From Plastoroseomonas hellenica (lineage in GTDB: Bacteria; Pseudomonadota; Alphaproteobacteria; Acetobacterales; Acetobacteraceae), in NCBI RefSeq assembly GCF_018129085.1, contig NZ_JAAGBB010000005.1, forward strand, positions 124,001 to 188,000: a DNA stretch of 64,000 bases. Reading direction: 5' to 3'. Positions 42,942 through 51,783 of the stretch are shown in pieces (within the stretch, counting starts at the first letter, position 1; each line of letters opens with the position of its first letter). The translations under genes and the position numbers were made by a program. The notes below the pieces were generated by a model that did no database searches, was not told where the DNA came from, and saw only the letters and a program-made list of their open reading frames with translations.

Positions 42942-43826
42942 CTATCCACGCTCCATGGGCAGCGCATCGTCCTTCGCCCATTCGCTCATGGAGGCGTCAT
43001 AGACCGCGAGGTCGGCATAGCCGAGTTGGTGCAGGAGGAAGGCATCCAGCGTCGCTGCGATGCCGCCCCCGCAATACAGGATGATCCGCTTCGATCGGTC
43101 GGCACCGACGGCGGCGAAGGTCGCGGCGACGTCCTCCGGCGACCGGAAGCGCATCGACTGGGGATCGACCACCGACGCCACGGGGACGTTGACGCTGCCG
43201 GGAATTCTGCCGGGCCGCCCATATCGCGGATTGTTCCCACTATGCAGGTCCGGTGCGAGCGCATTGATCGTGCAGATGGTGCCATCGCCGATCGCTGCCT
43301 GCACCTCCGCCTTGCCGACGAACAGGCCCGGGCGCGGCCGGGCGAGGAGGGTCGCGGGCGGATAGACTTCGGTGCCGGCCGCGACCGCGCGTCCTTCGGC
43401 CTGCCATTTGTCGAACCCGCCATCGAGCACCGCCGCGTCATCGAAGCCGATGGCGCGCAGCATCCACCAGACGCGCGTGGCCCACTGCATGTTCTTGCGC
43501 GCGTAGAGCACGACGCGGTGCCCATCGCCGATGCCCTTCGCCGCGAGCCGCGCCGCGAGATCATCCGCCGGCGGCATGGTGAAGTTGAACGGGCTCGATG
43601 GGTCGGAGAGCTCACCCTGCAGGTCCAGAAAACCCGAGCCTGGGATATGCGCCGCCTCGTAGTCGCGGCGCCCGCTCTCGACACGATAGGGCCTGCCGGT
43701 GCCGGTCTCGTAGATCAGATAGGTCGTGCAGTCGAAGACGCGGAGCATCGGGTCCGCCAGATGCTCCTCGAGCCACTGCGCGCTGACCATGGCCTCCGGG
43801 TGGACGTAATGCGCGGTGGTCGACAC
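42942..43826 (-). CDS. Sulfurtransferase with tandem rhodanese domains
   Basis: 294 residues with two rhodanese domains. The N-terminal one is inactive (VLYARKNMQWAT, no Cys in the loop). The C-terminal active loop is YCGGGIAAT with Cys252, and RYGRPGRIPGSVNVP is the usual connecting motif. It transfers sulfur from thiosulfate or 3-mercaptopyruvate to cyanide or thiols. The loop sequence is neither the classic CRKGVTA nor CGSGVTA, so the donor is uncertain. Confidence 0.85.
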   Translation of the reverse strand: MSTTAHYVHPEAMVSAQWLEEHLADPMLRVFDCTTYLIYETGTGRPYRVESGRRDYEAAHIPGSGFLDLQGELSDPSSPFNFTMPPADDLAARLAAKGIGDGHRVVLYARKNMQWATRVWWMLRAIGFDDAAVLDGGFDKWQAEGRAVAAGTEVYPPATLLARPRPGLFVGKAEVQAAIGDGTICTINALAPDLHSGNNPRYGRPGRIPGSVNVPVASVVDPQSMRFRSPEDVAATFAAVGADRSKRIILYCGGGIAATLDAFLLHQLGYADLAVYDASMSEWAKDDALPMERG

Positions 43827-44508
43827 GGGCGATCCTCCTGACGGTTTTGGCCCGGACCGGGCGCCTCATCCGAGCCTGCCCTCGATCCAGGCCGCTTCCA
43901 AGCTGAAGGCGGCTGCATCGATGTCCGTGGATGGCCGTGAGCGGTCCTACCAGCTAATGCTAGGCCGAGGTGCATAGCTGCCGCTCGGAACATTGCGGGA
44001 GCTAAGAAACCGACCCTCATCGATTTTCCCATCGCGAAAGTCGCCTTAGCGTTCGAAATATAAGCTGGGCAGATCAGATGCACATTCTGCTCAAGAAGAT
44101 TGCGCCGCATGCGCGAGAGCGCGAGCGCTATTGCCTCGACCGAACCATTCTGGCGGAGGGGGACTAGCCGGCTCGTTCGTCGAACTCGGCCTGATCGCAT
44201 GTCCGGCGCAGCATGCTCGGCGTCATGGGAGGCGCTGCGCAACATCTGCGCTAGATAGCAAGCTACGGCGTAACGATCGAGCGTGACCATCGGTTTGCCG
44301 TTCGAACGCCCTTGGGCGCATGAAGACGCTGTGGCCATGCGCGGCAACCAGTTGCCGAGCTCCGACGAGAGAAAGGACATTGCTCAGACGAAGATGCGCC
44401 GCATGCCGGGCCCATTGCGTTGGATCGTGTTCGTTCGATGATGGTGAAAGGGGCAATGATCAGGCGCAGGATCGCGCCGCCCGCGCTGAGCGGGTGGGGA
44501 GTGTCGCG
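43827..44508. other. 682-base gap before the reverse-transcriptase island
   Basis: No ORF here has convincing family features. The first part must contain the sulfurtransferase promoter; the rest falls in GC towards the island. It has several short palindromic stretches and could hold an island promoter or a structured RNA, as many defence-associated reverse transcriptases need one. I see no tRNA and no insertion-sequence end. Confidence 0.5.
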
Positions 44509-46050
44509 ATGACGAGGCTTGGTCGCGACATCTATCGCCGTAAGCTCGAGCGGCTTTTGGCCCAGAGCCAGGACGAGCCGATGATCGGCCTCATCTCGGC
44601 GATCGTTGGCATACAAGGGGGGTACGAGGCACCGCTGTCCGCCGTGCTGGACATGCCCAGGGAAGCGATCGGCGCGGAGCTCGGCTCCCGCTATCACGTC
44701 CCGCTCTGGACGATGGAGACGCTCGTCAATGAGCTGCTCGCCACTCCGAAGATCAGAAATCAGGGTATTGGACGCACGCGGCTGCTGCGCGCCGACCTGT
44801 TCGAAACGGTACGCGTGCTGGTCAGTATACTCGTTAAGCTCGAAAATGCCGAGGATAGCATCTTCCTCCAATCCCACGACGTCTTCTACGAGATGGGCCG
44901 AATAGCGCAGCGACAGTTCCCTTGGCAGAGAGGCGCGGCCAATGCTCCTCAACTCTATCGCTCGATGCTCCTGTATGGATCGGGCAGCGCCGGACAGTTC
45001 TTCGAGGAAAGCACCGGGATCGCGATCGCAGACTTCGTGAAGGTCGGTGCCTATCTGGCCGGCGCGCTGGGCCGGTGTGAGCTGATCGACAGGCGGCGAG
45101 ACCTGTCTTCCGTCGCGATCTCTCCGGAGATGTGCGAAGCCGCCTTTGCCCGGTTCGTCATCGGCCATGCTGAAGCACGCGCGCGCACCGCGCAGATACG
45201 CGCGCCGGGCCGGCACACGGCGTACCGTCCCAGCATCCTGCGAGATTACCCCGTCCTTGCATTCGGTGGCGCAGGCCAGAGGCTGCGCGCGCCGATACCC
45301 GAGCTCATCACCTATCGCTACACCTCAGGTCTCTATCTCGATGTCGTCCGCGGCGGCGGCGGCGTCTGGGCCGGGATCGGCAGCCGGTTCGAGACCTACG
45401 TGTGCGAGTATCTCGAAGCAATGATGGCGCCCTACAAGGTGACAGGCGAGGCAATCTACGGGCCCAAGAAGGCGCGGTTCCGCACGCCCGATGTGCTCAT
45501 CTCGGACACGCGGCACGTGCTGTGCGCGGTCGAATGCAAAGCCAAACGAATGAGCTTCGAGGCGCGCTTCGCGGACGATCCGTTGGTGGAGGATGCGCGA
45601 GGGTTCGACGAAATGGCAAAGGGCGTATTGCAGCTCTGGCGCTTCTTTGCCCACGCGAGGCGCGGCCTGACAGCGCCGCTCAGCCTCGCCGGAGACTGTC
45701 AGGGCGTGATCGTGACGGCAGATAGTTGGCTCACCATGGCCCGAAATCAGGCCGAGCAGGTCCTCGCAGCGGCCAATAAGCTCGCTGACGGGGAGTGGGA
45801 TATCGGTCTGGAGGACCGGCGGGATATCACTTTCTGTCAGATCGACGATGTTGAATTCGTGCTCCAACACGGCACGGCGGACAGCTTCATTGCAGCCTGT
45901 CGCGAGGTGGCGTCCGGCGAAAAGAAGGGCTGGATGCTCTCGGTCGCGCACTCCGCCAATCAGAATTTCGAACGTTCCTATCCATTCAACGGTCGGATCG
46001 GGAGCCTTCTACCTTGGCTAGTTCCGGAAGAACGCGAGCGCACGTTATAA
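44509..46050 (+). CDS. PD-(D/E)xK nuclease-like protein of the RT island
   Basis: 513 residues from the ATG at 44509 after GGGGAG. The C-terminal half has a restriction-endonuclease-like core: Glu295 in GSRFETY, Asp328 in TPDVLI, and Glu342-Cys-Lys344 in VECKAK, which is the ordered E...D...ExK pattern. The N-terminal 250 residues are helical and unrecognised. It is first in a same-strand series with the reverse transcriptase and polymerase genes, 71 bases before the former. Likely a DNA or RNA nuclease effector; no experimental family is recognised. Confidence 0.65.
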   Translation: MTRLGRDIYRRKLERLLAQSQDEPMIGLISAIVGIQGGYEAPLSAVLDMPREAIGAELGSRYHVPLWTMETLVNELLATPKIRNQGIGRTRLLRADLFETVRVLVSILVKLENAEDSIFLQSHDVFYEMGRIAQRQFPWQRGAANAPQLYRSMLLYGSGSAGQFFEESTGIAIADFVKVGAYLAGALGRCELIDRRRDLSSVAISPEMCEAAFARFVIGHAEARARTAQIRAPGRHTAYRPSILRDYPVLAFGGAGQRLRAPIPELITYRYTSGLYLDVVRGGGGVWAGIGSRFETYVCEYLEAMMAPYKVTGEAIYGPKKARFRTPDVLISDTRHVLCAVECKAKRMSFEARFADDPLVEDARGFDEMAKGVLQLWRFFAHARRGLTAPLSLAGDCQGVIVTADSWLTMARNQAEQVLAAANKLADGEWDIGLEDRRDITFCQIDDVEFVLQHGTADSFIAACREVASGEKKGWMLSVAHSANQNFERSYPFNGRIGSLLPWLVPEERERTL

Positions 46051-46121
46051 ACAGGGTATGCTAGAACTTGTGCCTGTCGACGGGCCTTCTGTGGAACCTG
46101 GTGAAATGAGGCGCTACTGGC

Positions 46122-47825
46122 GTGACAACGGGTGATCAATCGAAAGCTGACGAGGACTATTCGCTAAGCTCCTCCTTCTGGGCGAAGGGGCAAGCTTTGG
46201 GATTCCCGATCCGGTTCGATGTGGTGCTGCGGCATCTGCGGCAGGACATGCGGGACGATTGGTATTTCGACTGCCTGCAATACGAGGATCTTTTCAGCGA
46301 CCCGAACGAGGCGAAGAAGATTATAATATCGCTCCTCCAGGAGTGGAATGGCGTCTATTGCGGAACACGGAGCGTCGTCCGGAACATCCCGAAGAAGGGC
46401 TATGGAGAGCGATACGGCTTAGAAACAGACTTTTTTGACCGTTTCATTTATCAGGCTATCTGTAGCTTTCTCATTCCCTATTACGATAGGCTGTTGAGCC
46501 ATCGGGTTCTCAGCTATCGCTACGATCCTCAGCCCCAGAACCCGAAGTATCTTTTCAAACCCAAGATAAGCAGGTGGTTTATATTTGAGGGCGTGACACT
46601 GACATTCGTCAGATCAAATAAGTACCTTTTGGTTACAGACATCAGTAATTTCTTCGAGAATATATCACGAACTCAGGTTATAACTGAATTGGAACGCTCG
46701 GTACCAGACATAGAGGCAACGGGTCCGGAAAAGCTACAGATACGCAATGCGATCAGCACACTGGATAATCTACTAGAGAAGTGGACATTCAGTGGCAGCC
46801 ACGGACTGCCGCAAAATCGTGATGCGTCTTCCTTCTTATCTAATATCCTGCTGTCTCGCCTGGACCGGGAGATGGCTAAGAAGGGGCATGACTATTACCG
46901 ATATGTCGATGATATCCGGATTATCTCCGACTCCGAGCTGCACGCTCGGCGTGCTCTCCAGGATCTCATCCGGGAGCTGCGGGCGGTGGGCTTGAACATT
47001 AACGCCAGTAAAACCGAGATATTGCTGCCGGGTACGCCCAAGGATGCACTCGCAATGTATTTTCCATCTCAGGACAGTATGACGACCGCGATCAATCACA
47101 TGTGGCAGTCGCGGAGCCGTCGGGTTGTGACGAGGTCGGTCACCTATATTTTTGACATACTGACTAACTGCATCGCGTCGGGCGAGACCCAATCGCGCCA
47201 ATTCCGCTTCGCCGTGAACCGCGTCGCGCAAATTGTGGAATCAGGCCTCTTCGACGTGAGCGATGCCTTATCGACAACGTTGCTGGACACGCTTTCGGGA
47301 ACATTATCTGACCACGCCGTATCGACGGATCAATATTGTCGGCTCATCGCGATCCTGGACAGGGATGGACGCTGCCTGCCTGCATTGGAAGCCTTCGTTC
47401 TGGCAGAGGAAGGCGCCATTCACGACTGGCAGAATTACAATATCTGGCTGCTCCTCGCCGTACGGAAATATCGGTCCGACGCTCTCGTCTTGTTGGCTGG
47501 TCGCAAGCTTCAGGAGGATATGAGATCGGGAGAAGCCGCTGCCATCTTCATCTGGCTTCGCTGCGTAGAAGAAACGGCCCTGATTGAGCGATCGGTCCAA
47601 GGCTTCGAGGCGTCGCTGCCGTACCAGAATGCACGCTACCTCCTGATCTCCGCGTCCGTGCTCCCGCCGGGAGATCTGCAGCCGCTGCACGGCTTGGTGT
47701 CGTCGCGATTGAGGGGGACGGGCGCGCGCGCAGCGCGCCACAAAAACGAGGATGGCTTACCATTCGCTGTCCGTGAACGACCCGATCTGCTGAACCTCGT
47801 GGATGAGGTCAGCGAATATGATTGA
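46122..47825 (+). CDS. Reverse transcriptase (unknown-group type)
   Basis: 567 residues from a GTG at 46122. The RT fingers include RNIPKKGYGERYGLETDFFD. Motif A is LLVTDISNFFENI with Asp173, the RT4 region is GLPQNRDASSFLSNILLSRL (228-247), motif C is YRYVDDIRI with Asp263-Asp264, and motif D is LNINASKTEIL. From about residue 310 there is a roughly 250-residue helical extension with no maturase or HNH domain, so it is not a group II intron RT. That layout is seen in UG/Abi-class defence RTs. Codon use includes many ATA and other AT-rich codons unlike the flanking genes, a sign of transfer. Confidence 0.88.
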   Translation: MTTGDQSKADEDYSLSSSFWAKGQALGFPIRFDVVLRHLRQDMRDDWYFDCLQYEDLFSDPNEAKKIIISLLQEWNGVYCGTRSVVRNIPKKGYGERYGLETDFFDRFIYQAICSFLIPYYDRLLSHRVLSYRYDPQPQNPKYLFKPKISRWFIFEGVTLTFVRSNKYLLVTDISNFFENISRTQVITELERSVPDIEATGPEKLQIRNAISTLDNLLEKWTFSGSHGLPQNRDASSFLSNILLSRLDREMAKKGHDYYRYVDDIRIISDSELHARRALQDLIRELRAVGLNINASKTEILLPGTPKDALAMYFPSQDSMTTAINHMWQSRSRRVVTRSVTYIFDILTNCIASGETQSRQFRFAVNRVAQIVESGLFDVSDALSTTLLDTLSGTLSDHAVSTDQYCRLIAILDRDGRCLPALEAFVLAEEGAIHDWQNYNIWLLLAVRKYRSDALVLLAGRKLQEDMRSGEAAAIFIWLRCVEETALIERSVQGFEASLPYQNARYLLISASVLPPGDLQPLHGLVSSRLRGTGARAARHKNEDGLPFAVRERPDLLNLVDEVSEYD

Positions 47826-48519
47826 TTCCGTATGGAAGTTGATGCTGTTCGTGAAGGACTTTACCGGGCGCGGTGCGGATCGCTTCTATTGGCTGGAAGA
47901 TGGTCAGCTGAACGAGACGAGCGCCGAGCAGGTTGTGGAGTTCCCCGGCGCGGTCGTATGTCACGACTTCTGGATCATCCGCGACGTCCTCTTCGATAAG
48001 ACGCAAGACTTGCCGAGAGCCATCATCGATCTCGACGAATTTCGAATGGCTGTTAGCGGAAATCCCGAAGACCGGCTCTCTCGGGAAAAGGTGGATATCA
48101 CGAGCGAGCTGGGGCGATACGGAGCAAGCCCGGAGATCTGTTCCACCTACAAGAGGATGTTCAACAGAGGGGTGGAGTTTGATGCTGACGTGGCGTGCTC
48201 AGCCGCGAGAATCATGGCCGGAATGTACTTGTCCCTGTGCGCAAAGGCGTCTGCTGACGGAGAGTTCGAGCGCTTCTTCGCGGTAGAAGTGCCTGTCTAT
48301 CGGCTTCTCCAGAAGGCCATGTCGAGAGGGATCACCATCAACTCCGCGGACCTATCGGAGAAGCGAAGAGAGGCGGAATATGACTACTTCTTTTCTTTGA
48401 AAAGGTACTCTGCTACGCACGACATGCCACTAGAGACGCCTACTTTGGCAGAGATTGAAGGCAGACTTTATAAATCTGGGTTCGATCTCAGCGGGTGTAT
48501 CAACCGAATATATACTTGA
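47818..48519 (+). CDS. Family A DNA polymerase-like protein, N-terminal part
   Basis: 233 residues from the ATG at 47818, which overlaps the RT stop by 8 bases and follows GAGG; ATG 47803 is an alternative. The order of features resembles the front of DNA polymerase I. A degenerate 3'-5' exonuclease-like region (VVCHDFWIIRDVL, IIDLDEFRM) lacks clear catalytic acids. Then comes the thumb-like YRLLQKAMSRGITINSADL, which matches the me-x-x-Gi-id motif of PolA. It stops at 48519, just before the palm, which is encoded in the +1 frame next door. Confidence 0.6.
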   Translation: MIDSVWKLMLFVKDFTGRGADRFYWLEDGQLNETSAEQVVEFPGAVVCHDFWIIRDVLFDKTQDLPRAIIDLDEFRMAVSGNPEDRLSREKVDITSELGRYGASPEICSTYKRMFNRGVEFDADVACSAARIMAGMYLSLCAKASADGEFERFFAVEVPVYRLLQKAMSRGITINSADLSEKRREAEYDYFFSLKRYSATHDMPLETPTLAEIEGRLYKSGFDLSGCINRIYT

Positions 48520-49369
48520 GTTTCTGCCACACGAGAACGACTTTGGCAATGATACGCTCGCCCTCCGTGAATTCGATGCGGCGAAGCGGGTGCTGTCGTC
48601 GCTCGTCTTGTCGAGCGGTAGCACGCGGCCAATCATCGACGTCTTCGGATCGCGAACGTCACGCGTGCATCTGCGCACTCCCTCGCTGCAAAACATGCCA
48701 AAGAAGTACCGGACGATCGTGGCGGCGCGCGAGGGTGCCAAGCTCTGTTATGTCGATTTTGACCAATATGAAGTCGGCATCATGGCAGCCCTCTCCGAAG
48801 ATCCGGAGCTGGCAACCCTATATGGTGCGGGAGATATGTACGACCTGTTCGCGACGACCCACCTCGGGCTCGCGGGAAATCGGAAGGCCGCAAAACAACT
48901 ATTCCTCTCATATGCTTATGGGATGAGCCGGAAGGCCTTGATCGACGCGGCAGTATCACTAGGGGCCGATCGCGAGCGGGCGAAGACCGCCTTCAGGCTC
49001 TTCTCTAAATATGAAGAGTGGAAGAGGACAGTCTGGACGGCATTCCAGCGCGAGGGTCGCGTCGCAACGGTGCAAGGCAATCATTACAACAGGAACGGAA
49101 ATGGCCAGCTGTCCGCCAAGGAGCAGCGCTCAGCGGTCAGTCAGGTGGTTCAGGGTACCGCCTCGCTGATCTTCAAGAAGGCCCTGCTGGAGGTCGGTGA
49201 CCTTGAGGACGTGACCATCGTATTGCCCATGCACGACGCGCTTCTGTTCGAGCACCGCTTGTCAGACACGCCAGCGAAGGTGGTGGCTGCGTTCGAAAAG
49301 GTGATGACTGCGCAACTGCAGGGTCGCGTCCATGGCAAGGCCTCGGTCGGGCAATTCGCTCTGGACTGA
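48455..49369 (+). CDS. Family A DNA polymerase palm/fingers
   Basis: 304 residues if begun at the TTG at 48455; the frame is open from 48434. Numbering from the TTG: LQNMP (78-82); motif A YVDFDQYEV with Asp101 and Glu106; motif B RKAAKQLFLSYAYG with Arg143, Lys147, Tyr155 and Gly156; QGTASLIF; motif C PMHDALL with His260-Asp261. Both catalytic Asp residues are present, so polymerase activity is expected. The position of the Taq Phe667 equivalent is Leu151, and the Glu after the motif C Asp is Ala. It overlaps the preceding ORF by 65 bases in the +1 frame, so it is either a separate subunit or the second half of a frameshifted protein. Confidence 0.8.
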   Translation: MKADFINLGSISAGVSTEYILEFLPHENDFGNDTLALREFDAAKRVLSSLVLSSGSTRPIIDVFGSRTSRVHLRTPSLQNMPKKYRTIVAAREGAKLCYVDFDQYEVGIMAALSEDPELATLYGAGDMYDLFATTHLGLAGNRKAAKQLFLSYAYGMSRKALIDAAVSLGADRERAKTAFRLFSKYEEWKRTVWTAFQREGRVATVQGNHYNRNGNGQLSAKEQRSAVSQVVQGTASLIFKKALLEVGDLEDVTIVLPMHDALLFEHRLSDTPAKVVAAFEKVMTAQLQGRVHGKASVGQFALD

Positions 49370-49514
49370 GTAGTCACCTTAGACCGCAACGGCCGCTTTC
49401 GATTTTCATCTGAGCTCCGCCGCATGGCCGCAGCGGGCGCGAAGTGGACACTCTCGTCGGCATGCCGGTTGTCTGCTTCCCATCCAAAGCAGCCAGTTCC
49501 GATTGGGTTTCAGC

Positions 49515-49558
49515 CTGGAGCATGGGCCGTTTACTTGCGCTCACGGACCATGCTCCAG
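49515..49558. repeat. Dispersed inverted repeat, copy B
   Basis: CTGGAGCATGGGCCGT (49515-49530) and ACGGACCATGCTCCAG (49543-49558) pair at 15 of 16 positions. Same family as 42836-42875. It lies between the polymerase gene and the decayed dehydrogenase copy. Confidence 0.7.
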
Positions 49559-49607
49559 CCCTTTGTCGGGTCACGCGGTTCAGAGTTTTCGACGCCGCCG
49601 CCTCGCC

Positions 49608-50147
49608 CTAGGCGGCGCGATCCGCCCAGTTGCTGATCGCGCCGGCATGCACGGCTTCGGCCACCATCTGCGTGGTCGCGGCCGAGAGCGTCCAGCCGAG
49701 ATGGCCATGGCCGGTGCTGTAGAAAACGCCCGGCCGGCTACCGGCGCCGATGCGCGGCATCAGGTTCGGCGTCATCGGCCGCAGCCCGGCCCAGGGCACC
49801 ACCCGCGCCGTGCCGACATCCGGGAATAGCGCCTCCGTCCAGGCCACCAGCGGCCGGATGCGGTCGGCGCGGATGTCGCGGTTCTCGCCATTGAACTCCG
49901 CCGTGCCGCGACCCGGAAGCGGTCGCGGCCGAGCCGGCTGGTGACGATCTTGGTCGCGTCATCAAGCAGGCTGACCATCGGCGCCGCCGCCCGGCTCCGC
50001 TCGTCATCCAGATGCACGGCGATGGAGTAGCCCTTCACCGGATAGATGTTGATGCGATCGCCGAGCATCGCGGCGAAGCGGCGGCTGGCGACGCCGGCGC
50101 AGACCACCACCGCATCGGCTGCCAGCATCTCCGTGCCGCCCTCCCCG
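49608..50147 (-). pseudogene. Decayed D-amino-acid dehydrogenase copy A (C-terminal 175 codons)
   Basis: Nearly identical to codons 240-415 of the intact gene at 57470-58717, including MTPNLMPRIGAGSRPGVFY and TGHGHLGWTLSAAT. A one-base deletion near 49907 (where the intact copy reads FRVAGTAEF) breaks the frame. Homology ends abruptly near 50147, and no start or riboswitch is present. It is a duplicated and truncated remnant. Confidence 0.88.
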
Positions 50148-50193
50148 GATGGGGTTTGTGTCCCTTCCCGGGGAAGAACCGGTCAAGGCAGCT

Positions 50194-51783
50194 TCAGTGG
50201 GCGAACAGTGATGATGTGGGGCAGATTTTCGCCGGCATTGACAGCGGGACGAGCCGCACCGGCACCGATGATGGCGTTACCGAGACCGTGGCCGAGAAGG
50301 TCACGGCGACGTCGTGCACGGGTACTAGCTCGAACTCCCGGATCACCATGCTCAGGAAGTGGGTCAACAGGTACTCGGCCTGGTGGCGACCGATGCAATG
50401 TCGCGCTCCCGCGCCAAACGGCATGGCGCTGCCGATGGACTCGGCCGGCCGCTCGCTGCCTGGTTCTGCGGCGAAACGGCACGGGTTGAAGAGCTGCGCG
50501 TCCGCGAAGAACGCCTCGTTCAGGCCCACGGCGGTCTTCATCCACATCACATTCGTCCTGGCCGGGATACTGAGTCCCTCTACCTCCATCGACCGGGTCT
50601 CGGAGATCTTCGAGCTGAACGGCACGGGCGGAAACAGGCGCATGGTCTCGTGGAGGATGTTCAGCACGAAGAGGCCCCCTGCACGCTTGCCCGCGTCTCC
50701 GGCTTGAAGCAGCCGGGCCCGGGCCTCGTCCTGCACGTCCGGATTTCGGGAAAGCAGATAGAGCGCCTGCGCCATGGTGTAGCTCATGGCGTCGGTTCCG
50801 CCCGCGACGAGCGAGATCAACTCCTCCACGCATTCCTCGTGGCTCCAGCTCGCCTTGCCGCCCGACGGATCGAGCTTCAGGCTGACAAGCCTTCCCAGCG
50901 CATCCCGCGCCTCGTCCCCTCCCGCTCTCGAACGCCGTTGCAGCCGCCGCTCCAACACGGCTTCCAGATGGTCGAAGAGGTAGCGATACGCGACTCTCGC
51001 CCGGCTCGCCCTGATCGGGAACAGCCATCGCACGAAGAAGGGATGAAAGGCCCGGAAGCTGATCGCTTCCTCGAGCTCCCCGATCGCCGCCAAGTACGCC
51101 GACAGGTCCGACCGCTGATCCCACTCCCCGCCGCAGAGGAATGAACCCAGGCTGTTCGCGCTCCAGTGATGGAGGTCGGCCTTCAGGCTGCCATGCCGGG
51201 TCTCGCCGGATTTCCAGGTCCCAAGATAGAGCGCGGAGACCTCCTCCATGCGGCAGGCCCCCTGCTGCACGGCTTTCGGCGCGAACTGCGGGTTCATCTG
51301 TTGCCGATGCGCCGTATGCCTCTCCCCCCTCTTCAAGCCCATCAGGCTTCGGGGCAGCACGGTGCTGTCGGCGACCCGGTTCGAATCCATGTCCTTATGC
51401 CCGAGATCCTTCGGTGCGACCGAGAGGGAGACGAATGGCCTGTTGCCCCATGCCATGTGGATCTTCACGACTGGGCCGTACAGCCGATGCATCTCCACGA
51501 GCGCCCGATCGCGGGCTCCGTGTTCGTGGAGCAGGAGAGACCTGAGGTTCCCGACGAAGAATGAGGGCTTCGGGCCAGGAATGTGGGCGTAGCGTCGAAA
51601 CTCGCGCAATCGCAGGGCCACGCCCACCGCCAGGAGCCCGAGCGGGGCCAGTGCCGCGAGGAGCCAGGCCGCGGGGAAAGAGGATATGCGCGCGAGGGCG
51701 AAGCCACTGACAACGAGCAGGATGGCGACCACGAAGCCATAGATGCATTCGTACAGTTTCAGAAGGGTGGCGGTGCTCTTCAC
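50194..51783 (-). CDS. Membrane-anchored cytochrome P450
   Basis: 529 residues. Two hydrophobic N-terminal segments (about 15-33 and 36-58) and a Pro-rich HIPGPKPSFFVGNL hinge precede the P450 fold, as in microsomal eukaryotic P450s and some CYP4/CYP102-like forms. The I-helix oxygen motif is AGGTDA (327-332). ExxR is ETMR (379-382). The heme loop is FGAGARHCIGR with Cys463. It would hydroxylate a lipophilic substrate; its redox partner is not nearby. It sits directly after decayed copy A and looks like cargo of the rearranged region. Confidence 0.9.
   Translation of the reverse strand: MKSTATLLKLYECIYGFVVAILLVVSGFALARISSFPAAWLLAALAPLGLLAVGVALRLREFRRYAHIPGPKPSFFVGNLRSLLLHEHGARDRALVEMHRLYGPVVKIHMAWGNRPFVSLSVAPKDLGHKDMDSNRVADSTVLPRSLMGLKRGERHTAHRQQMNPQFAPKAVQQGACRMEEVSALYLGTWKSGETRHGSLKADLHHWSANSLGSFLCGGEWDQRSDLSAYLAAIGELEEAISFRAFHPFFVRWLFPIRASRARVAYRYLFDHLEAVLERRLQRRSRAGGDEARDALGRLVSLKLDPSGGKASWSHEECVEELISLVAGGTDAMSYTMAQALYLLSRNPDVQDEARARLLQAGDAGKRAGGLFVLNILHETMRLFPPVPFSSKISETRSMEVEGLSIPARTNVMWMKTAVGLNEAFFADAQLFNPCRFAAEPGSERPAESIGSAMPFGAGARHCIGRHQAEYLLTHFLSMVIREFELVPVHDVAVTFSATVSVTPSSVPVRLVPLSMPAKICPTSSLFAH

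Noticed and set aside
43715-44380. 221-codon minus-strand frame in the gap before the RT island
   Set aside because: No recognisable domain, and its 3' end overlaps the sulfurtransferase gene in another frame. Kept only as non-coding sequence.
46122-47825. Group II intron or retron reverse transcriptase
   Set aside because: No maturase, HNH or intron RNA flanks are visible, the C-terminal helical extension is not intron-like, and no msr-msd-like inverted repeat is obvious.
42836-49558. The two inverted repeats as attachment sites of an integrated element
   Set aside because: They are imperfect palindromes with different arms, not direct repeats, and no integrase gene or tRNA is present.
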